Assembly (NCBI RefSeq): GCF_017811815.1
Contig: NZ_JADKZI010000005.1
Location: 120,561-184,560 of the forward strand
DNA from: Flavonifractor sp. AGMB03687
Lineage (GTDB): Bacteria; Bacillota; Clostridia; Oscillospirales; Oscillospiraceae
Direction of reading: 5' to 3'
DNA: 64,000 nt
Shown here: one piece after another, positions 9,051 to 17,684 of the stretch
Layout of the letters: every line of letters starts with the position of its first letter
How positions within the stretch are numbered: position 1 is the first letter of the stretch
Translations under genes and position numbers: made by a program
Notes under the pieces: generated by a model
What the model saw: only the letters and a program-made list of their open reading frames with translations
Told to the model about the DNA's origin: nothing
Database searches by the model: none

Positions 9051-10064
9051 TCAGATGGCTCCCTCGATCCAGGCGGAGCCGGCCACGGTGTCCCCCAGAT
9101 AGAACACCGCCAGCTGGCCCGGGGTGGGGGCCCGAGCGGGGGTCTTCATCTCAATGCGTACCCCGTTTTCGTGGGGGTAGAGTACGCCCTCCGCCTGGGT
9201 GCGGGAGTGACGCAGGCGGACGGTCACCTCCAAAGGTTCCGTCAGCCCCTCCACCCCGATCCAGTTGGGGGAAGAGCCAAACACGGTGGACTTGCCCAGG
9301 TCGGAGCCGTCGGACAGCACCACCTCGTTGGTGTCGGGGCGCAGGGCGGTGACGAAGTACCGGTGGGGGCCGGACACCCCCAGCCCTCTCCCCTGGCCCA
9401 GGGTGTAGTGGTGGACCCCCTTGTGGCGGCCCAGCACCTTGCCCTCCTTGTCCACAAAATTACCCTCCGGTGTGGAAAAGCCCCGGCGATCCAGCCAGGC
9501 GGCATAGTCCCCGTCGGGGATGAAGCAGATCTCCATGGAGTCCGGCTTGTCCGCCACAGGAATGCCAAAGTTGTGAGCCAGGGCCCGAACCTGGTTTTTT
9601 TCGTAATTTCCAAGGGGGAATATCACTCTCTGTAATTGCTCTCGGGTCAAACGGGCCAGCATATAGGACTGATCGTTGGCGGGTCTCCCCTTTTTCAATA
9701 CCCCGTTTTCCACATTGGCGTAGTGTCCGGTGGAAACATAGCGGGCTCCGATCTGGTCGGCCAGCCGGAAGAGGGCGGGGAATTTCACCGTGGGGTTGCA
9801 CAGGGCGCAGGGCAGGGGCGTGCGGCCGGCCTGATAGGAGGCGGCAAAGGGGGCGCACACCTGCCCCTCCAGGTCGGCCCGGATGTCGGCCACCTCAAAG
9901 GGGATGGACAGGCGCTCCGCCACCGCGGCGGCGTCGGCCGCCCCGGTGCCCTCCAGGCCGATGTCCAGATAGAGGCCGGTGACGGCAAAGCCCTGTTCCT
10001 TCAGCAGGCTGGCCGCCACGGCGGAGTCCACCCCGCCGGACAGGCCCAGAACGATTTTTTCCAT
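9051..10064 (-). CDS. mnmA: tRNA-specific 2-thiouridylase MnmA
   Basis: 337 residues. MnmA activates U34 of tRNA Lys, Glu and Gln with ATP and transfers sulfur to C2. The PP-loop GLSGGVDSAVAA is at residues 8-19. The catalytic cysteine pair is visible in PLPCALCNPTVKF (about 103-107) and MEICFIPDGDY (about 190). Gln-rich loop HHYTLGQGRGLG follows. It is slightly shorter than E. coli MnmA. It lies 9 bases after mnmG, which modifies C5 of the same U34. Confidence 0.93.
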   Translation of the reverse strand: MEKIVLGLSGGVDSAVAASLLKEQGFAVTGLYLDIGLEGTGAADAAAVAERLSIPFEVADIRADLEGQVCAPFAASYQAGRTPLPCALCNPTVKFPALFRLADQIGARYVSTGHYANVENGVLKKGRPANDQSYMLARLTREQLQRVIFPLGNYEKNQVRALAHNFGIPVADKPDSMEICFIPDGDYAAWLDRRGFSTPEGNFVDKEGKVLGRHKGVHHYTLGQGRGLGVSGPHRYFVTALRPDTNEVVLSDGSDLGKSTVFGSSPNWIGVEGLTEPLEVTVRLRHSRTQAEGVLYPHENGVRIEMKTPARAPTPGQLAVFYLGDTVAGSAWIEGAI

Positions 10065-10073
10065 ACAAACTCC

Positions 10074-11882
10074 TTATTTCTCCAAGGCCACCATCAGCAC
10101 CGCGATATCCGCCGGGCTGACGCCGGAAATGCGGCTGGCCTGGCCCAGGTTCAGGGGCCGGATCTGGTCCAGCTTCTGCCGGGCCTCCAGCCGCAGGCCC
10201 TCCATGGACAAATAGTCCAGATCGGCAGGCAGGGGCCGGTCCTCCATCTTCCGCTGCTCGGCCACCTGCCGCAGCTGCCGGTCGATGTACCCCTGGTATT
10301 TCACCGAGATTTCCACCGCTTCGGTGATCTCGGTGGATAACTCCGGGCGATTGGGATCTACAGCGGCCAGACTGTCATAGGTATTTTCCGGCCGGCGCAG
10401 CAAGTCCACCAGACGGCCCTCCGCCGTGCCGGTATGGGTGAGCCGTTTGATCTCACGGTCCACGGCGGCGTACTTCTCCTCCACCGCCGCCAGGCGTTCA
10501 TCGCTGACCAGCCCGATGGCGTGGCCGATGGGGCACAGTCGCCGGTCGGCGTTGTCCTGCCGGTGGAGCAACCGGTACTCGGTGCGGGAGGTCATCATGC
10601 GGTAGGGCTCGTTGGTGCCCTTGGTCACCAGATCGTCAATGAGTACCCCGATGTACCCCTGGTCCCGCCGCAGGATGAGGGGGTCCCGGCCCAGCAGCTT
10701 CAAAGCGGCGTTTACCCCCGCCACAAAGCCTTGGACGGCGGCCTCCTCATAGCCGGAGGAGCCGTTGAACTGGCCCGCGCCGTAGAGGCCTTTTACCTTC
10801 TTGTGCTCCAGGGTGGGCAGCAGCTCGGTGGGGTCCACGCAGTCGTACTCAATGGCGTAGGCGGGGCGGGTCATTTCCGCGTGCTCCAGGCCGGGGATGG
10901 TGTGGAGCATCTGGATCTGCACGTCCTCGGGCAGCGAGGAGGAGAAGCCCTGGAGGTACAGCTCCTCCGTGTTCAGCCCCATGGGCTCCAAAAAGAGCTG
11001 GTGCCGCTCCTTGTCGGGGAAGCGGACGATCTTGGTCTCAATGGAGGGGCAGTACCGGGGGCCCACGCCCTCAATGGTGCCGTCGTACAGAGGGGAGCGG
11101 TCCAGGTTGGCCCGGATGATGTCGTGGGTCTGCTGGTTGGTGTAGGTCAGCCAGCAGATGGCCTTGTTTTCCGGGGGCATCTTGGTCTCAAAGGAGAAGG
11201 GCAGCACCTGCTCGTCCCCCGGCTGGACCTCCAGCTGGGAGAAGTCCACGCTGCGGGCGTGGATGCGGGGGGGCGTGCCTGTCTTGAACCGGCGGAGGGT
11301 CACCCCCAGCCCTTTCAGGCTGTCGGTGAGAGGCAGGGCGGCGGCCAGTCCATCGGGGCCGGAGTCCCGGGTCACCTCGCCGATGATGGTGCGGCCCCCC
11401 AAGAAGGTGCCCGAGGCCACCACCACTGCACGGACCTTGTACTCTGCGCCGTATACCGTGCGCACGCCGGACACCTGGCCGTTGTTGGTGAGGATGTCGG
11501 TGACCTCCGCCTGCTTGACCCACAGGTTGTCCTGGTTTTCCAGGGTGTGCTTCATGACCTCCTGGTAGCGGCGGCGGTCGGCCTGGGCCCGGAGGGACCA
11601 CACCGCCGGGCCCTTGCCCCGGTTGAGCAGCCGGTACTGGATGCAGGCCTGGTCGGCGGCTCTGGCCATCTCGCCCCCCAGAGCGTCCAGCTCCCGCACC
11701 AGGTGGCCCTTGCCGGTGCCGCCGATGGCGGGGTTGCAGGGCATGTTGCCCACCGCGTCCAGGTTCACCGTAAAGCACAGGGTTTTCAGCCCCAGCCGGG
11801 CGGCGGCCAGGGCGGCCTCAATGCCCGCGTGGCCCGCGCCAATCACGGCAATATCAAAAGTTCCAGCGTCGTATGTTTGCAT
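10074..11882 (-). CDS. mnmG: tRNA U34 carboxymethylaminomethyl enzyme MnmG (GidA)
   Basis: 602 residues, FAD-dependent partner of MnmE that installs (carboxymethyl)aminomethyl at U34. The FAD dinucleotide motif [21 protein letters not shown] starts at residue 10. Conserved [20 protein letters not shown] and the family motif [21 protein letters not shown] are intact. It is a little shorter than the usual about 625. The region just upstream holds a second copy of its first codons, so the native promoter and leader appear rearranged. Confidence 0.94.
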   Translation of the reverse strand: MQTYDAGTFDIAVIGAGHAGIEAALAAARLGLKTLCFTVNLDAVGNMPCNPAIGGTGKGHLVRELDALGGEMARAADQACIQYRLLNRGKGPAVWSLRAQADRRRYQEVMKHTLENQDNLWVKQAEVTDILTNNGQVSGVRTVYGAEYKVRAVVVASGTFLGGRTIIGEVTRDSGPDGLAAALPLTDSLKGLGVTLRRFKTGTPPRIHARSVDFSQLEVQPGDEQVLPFSFETKMPPENKAICWLTYTNQQTHDIIRANLDRSPLYDGTIEGVGPRYCPSIETKIVRFPDKERHQLFLEPMGLNTEELYLQGFSSSLPEDVQIQMLHTIPGLEHAEMTRPAYAIEYDCVDPTELLPTLEHKKVKGLYGAGQFNGSSGYEEAAVQGFVAGVNAALKLLGRDPLILRRDQGYIGVLIDDLVTKGTNEPYRMMTSRTEYRLLHRQDNADRRLCPIGHAIGLVSDERLAAVEEKYAAVDREIKRLTHTGTAEGRLVDLLRRPENTYDSLAAVDPNRPELSTEITEAVEISVKYQGYIDRQLRQVAEQRKMEDRPLPADLDYLSMEGLRLEARQKLDQIRPLNLGQASRISGVSPADIAVLMVALEK

Positions 11883-11899
11883 GGTAGTCTCTCACCTTA

Positions 11900-12028
11900 T
11901 CAATGGGGCCACGCGGGGTCCCGAAGTGATTTTACATCCTCGGGCGGAATGAATCCGCCCTGCGGCAAGGTTTTCGCAGGGCGAAAACGCTTGTACGCGC
12001 AAAGCGCGTCCCGGCTGCGCCGGGTCCC
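11900..12028. repeat. Hairpin-rich palindromic insert between two mnmG heads
   Basis: This stretch strings together short inverted repeats: GGGCGGA/TCCGCCC, CCCTGCG/CGCAGGG, GCGC..GCGC and CCCGGC/GCCGGG. It has no ORF. It separates the orphan 18-codon copy of the mnmG start from the complete gene, which suggests a small REP-like or miniature element. No transposase or clear target duplication is visible. Confidence 0.45.
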
Positions 12029-12085
12029 TTAATGGCCCGCGCCGATGACGGCAATATCAAAAGTTCCAGCGTCGTAAGTAGTCAT
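12029..12085 (-). pseudogene. Orphan duplicate of the first 18 codons of mnmG
   Basis: Read leftward from ATG at 12085 this encodes an 18-residue peptide ending in IAVIGAGH and then TAA. It matches residues 4-18 of MnmG, with synonymous differences in several codons (ACT ACT for CAA ACA, GTC ATC for GTG ATT, CAT for CAC). AAGGAC lies upstream of its ATG. It therefore looks like the displaced original start of mnmG. Confidence 0.7.
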
Positions 12086-12146
12086 AACCGGTCCAAGTCC
12101 TTTTATTCTCTAAAATGAAATCATGGGGGGACGGGCGCTGCGCCCG

Positions 12147-13040
12147 TCACGCCCCGTATACGATGGTGATGGCCTGGTGGCAGTTGGTCACCTCCACCTC
12201 CCGGTGGTCGCCGCCGAACTCCCCGTCCAGAGTCCAGGCCAGATCCTGTTCACTATGGATCTTCACATGGCTGGTGCGCAGGCAGGTGACCAGCCCCTCC
12301 TCGTCGTCGCTGAAGTTGGTCAGGGCCTTCAGAATCCCCTGGAGCTGGAGGAGGCTCTGGGGTTGGCGTACCAGCATCACCTCAAAGAGCCCGTCATCCA
12401 GGGCAACAGGCTGGGCCGGGGTGCTCTTGATGCCCGCCACCGACAGGGTGTTGGAGATCAGGCCCAGGCAGAAGCTGTCGCTGAGGATGCCGCCGTCGTA
12501 TTCGATGGTCATGGAATGGGGCTGGATGGTGCCCAGCCGGGTCACCGACGGCAGCACGTAGGCCATATGGCCCAGCAGGTTCTTGGCCTGCTGGGGGGTG
12601 GTGTAGGCCAGGTCGGTAAAGGCACCGAAGGCGGCCACATAGAGAAAATCGGCGTCGTTGAACTTGCCCACGTCCACGGGACGGGGCACCCCTGCTGCCG
12701 CCACCGCCGCCAGCTCCTCCAGGGTGCGGGGCAGCTCCAGGTTTTTGGCAAAGTCGTTGGTGGTGCCCGCCGGGATATAGCCCACCGTGGGCCGCACCTC
12801 CTTCGGCAGCTCCATCAGGCCGGATACCACCTCGTGGAGGGTGCCGTCGCCGCCGGAGCACACGATGCGGTCAAACTCCCCCGCCCGGTTCCGGGCCACC
12901 GTGGTGGCGTCCCCCGGTCCCCGGGTGGGGTGGACGGTCACGTCCCACTCCGCCGTCAGCTCGTCCAGAATGGGGGACAGCCGGCCCCGCAGGGTGCCCT
13001 TCCCCGCGTGGAGGTTATAAATGAACAACAGCTTTTTCAT
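12147..13040 (-). CDS. Diacylglycerol/lipid kinase (DagK/YegS family)
   Basis: 297 residues, soluble lipid kinase of the DAGK catalytic family that recycles diacylglycerol to phosphatidate in gram-positives. Visible are the N-terminal NLHAGKG, the nucleotide-binding CSGGDGTLHEV (about residues 61-71) and PAGTTNDFA (about 91-99). The length matches. The stop codon overlaps a GACGGGCG/CGCCCGTC hairpin (12130-12148). A divergent promoter lies upstream. DagK or another YegS-like specificity remains open. Confidence 0.88.
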   Translation of the reverse strand: MKKLLFIYNLHAGKGTLRGRLSPILDELTAEWDVTVHPTRGPGDATTVARNRAGEFDRIVCSGGDGTLHEVVSGLMELPKEVRPTVGYIPAGTTNDFAKNLELPRTLEELAAVAAAGVPRPVDVGKFNDADFLYVAAFGAFTDLAYTTPQQAKNLLGHMAYVLPSVTRLGTIQPHSMTIEYDGGILSDSFCLGLISNTLSVAGIKSTPAQPVALDDGLFEVMLVRQPQSLLQLQGILKALTNFSDDEEGLVTCLRTSHVKIHSEQDLAWTLDGEFGGDHREVEVTNCHQAITIVYGA

Positions 13041-13101
13041 GATCTTCTCTCCCGGTCAAATCAAGGGGTCCGCCGGACCTTTTTAAAATAGAGTAACCCT
13101 T

Positions 13102-13131
13102 ATTATATACCGGTATGGTGGGAAAACACAA
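13102..13131 (-). promoter_or_regulatory. Promoter of the lipid kinase gene
   Basis: TATAAT (13102-13107) with TTGTGT (13126-13131) 18 bp upstream on the minus strand, about 65 bases before the ATG. Confidence 0.5.
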
Positions 13132-13188
13132 CTCTTTTGCACACAATGGGCCCCATTCCTCGGGAAAATGGAAAATTACCCCCTCCTC

Positions 13189-13217
13189 TTGCTTTTCTGC
13201 GCTAACGTGTGTAAAAT
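13189..13217 (+). promoter_or_regulatory. Promoter of azlCD
   Basis: TTGCTT (13189-13194) and TAAAAT (13212-13217) are 17 bp apart, 35 bases before the azlC ATG and divergent from the lipid kinase promoter. Confidence 0.55.
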
Positions 13218-13252
13218 ATGGATTTGATTTCAGCACAAAGGAAGTGTGTGCG

Positions 13253-13963
13253 ATGAACCGAAAAGCCCTGTCCGCCGCCTTTCCGGTGACGGTGCCGGTG
13301 CTGATGGGCTACCTGGCCATCGGCATGGCCTTTGGCTTTATGCTCCAGGCCATCGGCTACAACTTTATCTGGGCCTTTTTCATGTCCCTCACCATCTACG
13401 CCGGGTCGGGCCAGTACCTGGGGGTGACCCTGCTGTCCACCGCCGCCTCCCTGGGCACGGTGGCTCTCATGACTCTGCTCATCAACTTCCGCCACCTGGT
13501 GTACGGCCTGTCCATGCTGGAGAAGTTCCGGGGTATGGGCTGGCGGAAGTTTTACATGATCTTCTCCCTCACCGATGAGACCTATGCCCTGCTGGCCTCC
13601 GCCCAGGCGCCGGTGGGGGTAGACCCCAAGAGCTTCTATTTTGCCATCGCCCTGCTGGACCACAGCTACTGGATCTTAGGCTCGGTGATCGGCGCGGTGG
13701 CGGGGGCCCTCATCCCGGTGGATACCACCGGCATTGACTTTGCCATGACCGCCCTCTTCGTGGTCATCGCCGTGGACCAGTGGAAGGCCTACCGTAAGCA
13801 CCTGCCCGCCCTGCTGGGTTTTGGGGTGACCATCGTATTTCTCATCATTCTGGGCCAGATCTTCGGCCAGCAGCAGATGCTTATCGTCTCCCTGGGAGTC
13901 ATCGTGCTGCTGCTGCTCATCCTGCGGGACAAGCTGGAGGAAAAGGAGGAAAAGACATGCTGA
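13253..13963 (+). CDS. azlC: AzlC family branched-chain amino acid exporter, large subunit
   Basis: 236 residues, polytopic inner-membrane permease. AzlC with AzlD exports branched-chain amino acids or analogues (azaleucine in Bacillus). The N-terminal AAFPVTVPVLMGYLAIGMAF and the family stretch FRHLVYGLSML are clear, with six or seven hydrophobic segments. ATG at 13253 is chosen: AAGGAAG lies upstream, whereas a longer reading would start before the promoter. Its stop overlaps azlD by 7 bases, so the two are translationally coupled. Confidence 0.9.
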   Translation: MNRKALSAAFPVTVPVLMGYLAIGMAFGFMLQAIGYNFIWAFFMSLTIYAGSGQYLGVTLLSTAASLGTVALMTLLINFRHLVYGLSMLEKFRGMGWRKFYMIFSLTDETYALLASAQAPVGVDPKSFYFAIALLDHSYWILGSVIGAVAGALIPVDTTGIDFAMTALFVVIAVDQWKAYRKHLPALLGFGVTIVFLIILGQIFGQQQMLIVSLGVIVLLLLILRDKLEEKEEKTC

Positions 13964-14289
13964 CTACCACCGGCGCCATCGCGGCCATTGCCGTCATGGC
14001 CATTGTCACCTTTCTCACCCGTGCCCTCCCCTTCCTGCTCTTTGACCGGGGGTCCGCCCCTCCCAAGCTGATTTTGTACCTGGGCCGGGTGCTCCCCCCC
14101 GCCATCATCGCCATGCTCATCGTCTACTGCCTGAAGGGGGTCTCCTTCACCCAGGTGGGGGGCTGGCTGCCCCAGTTTATCGCCGTGGCGGCGGTGGTGG
14201 TGCTCCACCTGTGGAAGCACAACAACCTGCTGAGCATCTTCGGCGGCACCATCCTGTACATGGTCCTGGTGCAGGCCGTCTTTGTATAA
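13957..14289 (+). CDS. azlD: AzlD family exporter, small subunit
   Basis: 110 residues with four hydrophobic helices. The motif TFLTRALPFLLF near the N-terminus is typical of AzlD. It begins inside the end of azlC (ATGCTGA overlap) and completes the two-component amino acid exporter. A 13-bp-stem terminator follows at 14409-14439. The stretch 14290-14408 holds no gene. Confidence 0.9.
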   Translation: MLTTTGAIAAIAVMAIVTFLTRALPFLLFDRGSAPPKLILYLGRVLPPAIIAMLIVYCLKGVSFTQVGGWLPQFIAVAAVVVLHLWKHNNLLSIFGGTILYMVLVQAVFV

Positions 14290-14408
14290 GCGGTGGCGGG
14301 TTTTCCACCGGCGGGCCTGCCGGGGGTCAGTCAAGACTTACCTTTCCGCTTACCAGACCCGTTTCGCCGGAACCAATTGTGGCACAATGGATTGAACGAA
14401 AAACAGAA

Positions 14409-14439
14409 AGAAGGGGCGCCGCTCTGCGGCGCCCCTTCT
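14409..14439 (+). terminator. Bidirectional terminator between azlD and the M16 peptidase gene
   Basis: A perfect 13-bp GC-rich stem (14409-14421 with 14427-14439) with a 5-base loop stands between two convergent genes. A short AT-rich stretch follows on either side. Confidence 0.7.
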
Positions 14440-14491
14440 ATTTACCTAAGAAAAGAGTTTTGCACATTATCCACATGGTTTTCCACATGGG

Positions 14492-15742
14492 TCACCGGAG
14501 CAGTGCCTCATACTCCTCTGCCTTGCCTACCCGGCCCACGGCGGACAGGGAGGCCTGAGACAGGTCCATCAGCTCTCCCGCCAGAGCCCGCACGTCCTCC
14601 CGGGTGACGGCATCGTAGGCGGCAATGATCTCCTCCTCGTCCAGCACCCGGCCCACCAGCATCTCGCCCCGGCCCAGGCTGCTCATGTGGGCCTGGGTGG
14701 ATTCCAGTCCCATGAGGACGTTAGCCTTGGACTGCTCCCGGGCCCGATCCAGCTCCTCCTGGGTGACGCCGTGGTCGTTGAACTCCTGAATGACAGCCAG
14801 GATGGTGTCCAGGGCCTGCCGCTCGGTTTCGCGACCCAGGGCGGTGTAAATGCCGAAGTAGCCCGCGTCGTCGTGGCAGGTGCCGTAGGAGTAGATGGAG
14901 TAGCAAAGACCCTTCTTCTCCCGCACCTGCTGGAACAGGCGGGAGGACATGCCGCCGCCCAGGATGGAGGACAGCAGCTGGAGGGTAAACCGCCGGGGGT
15001 CGGAGAAGGACAGCCCCGGGAAGGCCAGGGTCAGGTGATTCTGCTCAATGGCCTTTTTCTTCACCACAATGCCGCTGCGGTAGGCGGCGGGCTTGCTCTT
15101 CACCGCCGGGCGGGGCTCCAGCACCGCAAAGCGGGCGGCCAGATCGTCCACATCATGCTGGGTGAACCGGCCCGCCAGGGCCACCACGATGGACTCGGGT
15201 CCGTAGTGGCTCTCCTTGTACTGGCGCAGCCAGGCCCCGTCCATCCCCTCCAGGGTGGACTTTTTGCCCAGAATGGGCCGGGCCAGCGGGGAACCCTTGA
15301 AGACCGCCCCGGCCAGGCGCTCGGCGCACAGGTCCTCCGGGTTGTCCTCGTACATGCCGATCTCCTCTAATATGACTCCCCGCTCGGTCTCCACATCGCT
15401 GTCGGCGAAATTGGAGTGGAAGAACATGTCGCATAAAATGTCGGCTGCCATGGGCAGATGGGTGTCCAGCACCCGGGCGTGGAAGCAGGTGCACTCCTTG
15501 GTGGTAAAGGCGTTGACCTGCCCGCCGATGGCATCCATCTCCTCCGCCAGCTGGGCGGCGGTACGGGTGGCTGTGCCCTTGAAGAGCATGTGCTCGATAA
15601 AGTGGGCGGCGCCGTTCTCGTTGGCCGCCTCGTGGCGGGAGCCGGTGCCCACCCAGATGCCCAGGCAGGCAGACCGCACGCCGGGCACCTCTTCCGTCAG
15701 GATCCGCACCCCGTTGGGGAGCGTCCGTTTTTCATACTTCAA
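14492..15742 (-). CDS. M16 family zinc peptidase (YmxG/PqqL-like processing protease)
   Basis: 416 residues. The inverted zinc motif HFIEH (near residue 50) and the downstream ERGVILEEIGMYEDNPED carrying the third ligand glutamate mark an active-type M16 peptidase; the R/Y C-terminal half is also present. In Bacillus the homologue lies near dapG/pnp and its role is unclear. A TTG start at 15742 fits best, because TGAGGT lies 8 bases upstream; the GTG five codons earlier lacks an RBS. A 27-residue membrane peptide gene sits 32 bases upstream. Confidence 0.88.
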   Translation of the reverse strand: MKYEKRTLPNGVRILTEEVPGVRSACLGIWVGTGSRHEAANENGAAHFIEHMLFKGTATRTAAQLAEEMDAIGGQVNAFTTKECTCFHARVLDTHLPMAADILCDMFFHSNFADSDVETERGVILEEIGMYEDNPEDLCAERLAGAVFKGSPLARPILGKKSTLEGMDGAWLRQYKESHYGPESIVVALAGRFTQHDVDDLAARFAVLEPRPAVKSKPAAYRSGIVVKKKAIEQNHLTLAFPGLSFSDPRRFTLQLLSSILGGGMSSRLFQQVREKKGLCYSIYSYGTCHDDAGYFGIYTALGRETERQALDTILAVIQEFNDHGVTQEELDRAREQSKANVLMGLESTQAHMSSLGRGEMLVGRVLDEEEIIAAYDAVTREDVRALAGELMDLSQASLSAVGRVGKAEEYEALLR

Positions 15743-15774
15743 ACAGAAGGACCTCACAATCGTTCATATGGGGA

Positions 15775-15858
15775 TCAACCCCGCAGGGCGATCAGGAGCA
15801 GTACCACCCCGGTGATCGCCAGGATCAGTGCCAGGTATCCAATCACTTTCATCTTCAT
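15775..15858 (-). CDS. 27-residue single-pass membrane peptide
   Basis: ATG at 15858 follows AGGAG by 10 bases. The product starts MKMKVIGYLALILAITG, is one hydrophobic helix with a basic N-terminus, and ends ALRG. It lies just upstream of, and in the same direction as, the M16 peptidase gene. No known family; a membrane partner of the protease is speculation. Confidence 0.5.
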   Translation of the reverse strand: MKMKVIGYLALILAITGVVLLLIALRG

Positions 15859-15978
15859 GCCGTGCCGCTCCTCTCTTCAGATTGCCCTGCACGACATTAT
15901 ACCATACCTGAAATAGCTTGTCAGCCGAAAAACAAAACACCCGGGGACTGGCGGGAAAAAATCTGTGAAAAAGGCGGC

Positions 15979-16007
15979 TTTACGGCGGAGAGGGAAACGG
16001 GTATACT
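15979..16007 (+). promoter_or_regulatory. Promoter of the nitroreductase gene
   Basis: TTTACG (15979-15984) and TATACT (16002-16007) are 17 bp apart, 44 bases before the ATG. Confidence 0.5.
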
Positions 16008-16051
16008 GAAAAGCAGAAACAAGCCCGCAAGGCGGAAAGGAAGTTGGAAGT

Positions 16052-16579
16052 ATGAATCAGGAAGCGCTGAAGGTACTGGAGAGCCGTCGGAGCTGCCGGG
16101 CCTACAAGCCGGAGCAGATCACCGAGGAGGAGCTGCAGGCGGTGCTCAAGGCAGGCACCTATGCTCCCACCGGCCGGGGCCGTCAGGCCCCCATCATCGT
16201 GGCGGTGCAAGACAAGGAGACCATCGACACCCTGAACAAGATGAACGCCCAGATCATGGGCAACCCGGAGGCCAACCCCTTCTACGGGGCTCCCACCGTG
16301 CTCATCGTGCTGTCGGACAAGAGCGCCCCCACCTATTTCTATGACGGCTGCTGCGTCATGGACAACCTGCTCAACGCTGCCGAGGCGGTGGGCCTGGGCT
16401 CCTGCTGGATCCACCGGGCCAAGGAGGAGTTCGAGTCCGCCGAGGGCAAGGCCATGCTGGCCAAGTGGGGCATTGAGGGCGACTACGAGGGCATCGGCCA
16501 CTGCGTCCTGGGCTACTGGGAGGGCGACAAGCCGGAAGCCGCCGCCCGCAAGGACAACTACGTCTATTATGTGCGGTAA
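16052..16579 (+). CDS. Nitroreductase family FMN protein
   Basis: 175 residues, FMN-dependent NAD(P)H oxidoreductase fold. The N-terminal SRRSCRAYKPEQIT and the central APTVLIVLSD plus GLGSCWIH are typical. It is shorter than classical 215-residue nitroreductases, as in many clostridial members. AAAGGAAG lies upstream. It is monocistronic, with its own promoter and a strong terminator. The natural substrate is unknown. Confidence 0.87.
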   Translation: MNQEALKVLESRRSCRAYKPEQITEEELQAVLKAGTYAPTGRGRQAPIIVAVQDKETIDTLNKMNAQIMGNPEANPFYGAPTVLIVLSDKSAPTYFYDGCCVMDNLLNAAEAVGLGSCWIHRAKEEFESAEGKAMLAKWGIEGDYEGIGHCVLGYWEGDKPEAAARKDNYVYYVR

Positions 16580-16594
16580 TTGCCGCAACTAAGC

Positions 16595-16622
16595 AAAAAG
16601 CGCGCTGAAAGGCGCGCTTTTT
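16595..16622 (+). terminator. Terminator of the nitroreductase gene (bidirectional)
   Basis: AAAAAGCGCGC (16595-16605) pairs with GCGCGCTTTTT (16612-16622). The T-run serves the + strand, and the matching A-run serves the convergent anti-sigma gene. Confidence 0.85.
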
Positions 16623-16637
16623 GTGTTTTGACCGGAA

Positions 16638-17684
16638 TCAGGTCAGGGGGATCTCCACCCCGCAGACCGAGATGGAGGCCAGGTTTTCCACGTCCAGAGG
16701 GGTGTCGGGGCGGCGGACCAGATGAAGCCAGCCGTCCTCCGTGGGGTCGGTACCGCCGCTGCACCCACTGCAGGCTTGGTCGTCCATCATAGGAATGGCG
16801 GTGCCGTCCTTGGTGTAGAGGGTGATATCCTGGTATTCGATACAGCCGTACCAGCCGTCCGGGGCGTTCTTGGGTACCCAGCTGTGGTGGCCCTTGAGGG
16901 CGTCCCCCTCGATGCACACATACACACTGAGGGGAGATACCACCACTTCTGTAATGGTGGCGTCCACGTCCCGGGTGTGGACGGGCAGATCAGGTTCCAG
17001 CCGAATGGTGTGGTCCGGGTAGTTCAGGGTGGTGCGGAAGGTCCAGGTCGCGTCACAGTCATAGGATCGCTCCCACTCCTTCTCCTTCTCATTCCAAACG
17101 GTATTGTGGTAGAGCTTCCCCAAGGTGATCTCCATGGTGCTGCCATTAAGGGATTCCCCTTCTGAGATATAATAAGCAGTAAAGATAAAACTCAGCTGGT
17201 TGTCCGTGGGGTCATCGTCTTCCAACTGCTCATAGCTCCCCGAGCCGGCCATATCCAGGTCCGGGAAGGTGGGGGAACTCCAGTCGTCAAAGTGGTACCC
17301 GTCCGCCCAGTCCAGCACCGTCCCCTCCGGGGCGGTAAGGGTGACCCCCAGATAAATGGTGTAGTCGTCGGCCATGCAGTCGGTGAGGGTCATGGTCCAG
17401 CCGTTTTTGGTAATCGACTGTCCCAGCTCCACGGCACTCTGCCGGTACCCGGCGCTGTCGCCGAAGTAGCTGCGTACCACCGGCGGCACCACCACCGCCG
17501 CACCCACGGAACCCACCAGGATGGCCGCCACCACAGCGGCCGCCACGGCGGTGCGGCTCCACCGGCGGCGGGGCCTCTGGGCGGGCTTCCCCTGCCGGGC
17601 TGCCAGGGCACGGGCCAGGTCCTCCCTGCTCTCCTGGGTCAGCCTGATTTGATTCAGTTCGTCCCGATAGCGTTCATCTATCAT
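16638..17684 (-). CDS. Anti-sigma factor-like membrane protein with DUF4179-type ectodomain
   Basis: 348 residues. A basic cytoplasmic N-terminus (about 45 residues) precedes one transmembrane helix (about 46-68) and a large Trp/Asp-rich extracytoplasmic region like the DUF4179 domain. Such proteins are encoded beside ECF sigma factors and hold them at the membrane. Its start overlaps the 3' end of the sigma gene by 11 bases, so it is co-translated. The signal sensed is unknown. The cognate sigma gene appears frameshifted. Confidence 0.82.
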   Translation of the reverse strand: MIDERYRDELNQIRLTQESREDLARALAARQGKPAQRPRRRWSRTAVAAAVVAAILVGSVGAAVVVPPVVRSYFGDSAGYRQSAVELGQSITKNGWTMTLTDCMADDYTIYLGVTLTAPEGTVLDWADGYHFDDWSSPTFPDLDMAGSGSYEQLEDDDPTDNQLSFIFTAYYISEGESLNGSTMEITLGKLYHNTVWNEKEKEWERSYDCDATWTFRTTLNYPDHTIRLEPDLPVHTRDVDATITEVVVSPLSVYVCIEGDALKGHHSWVPKNAPDGWYGCIEYQDITLYTKDGTAIPMMDDQACSGCSGGTDPTEDGWLHLVRRPDTPLDVENLASISVCGVEIPLT

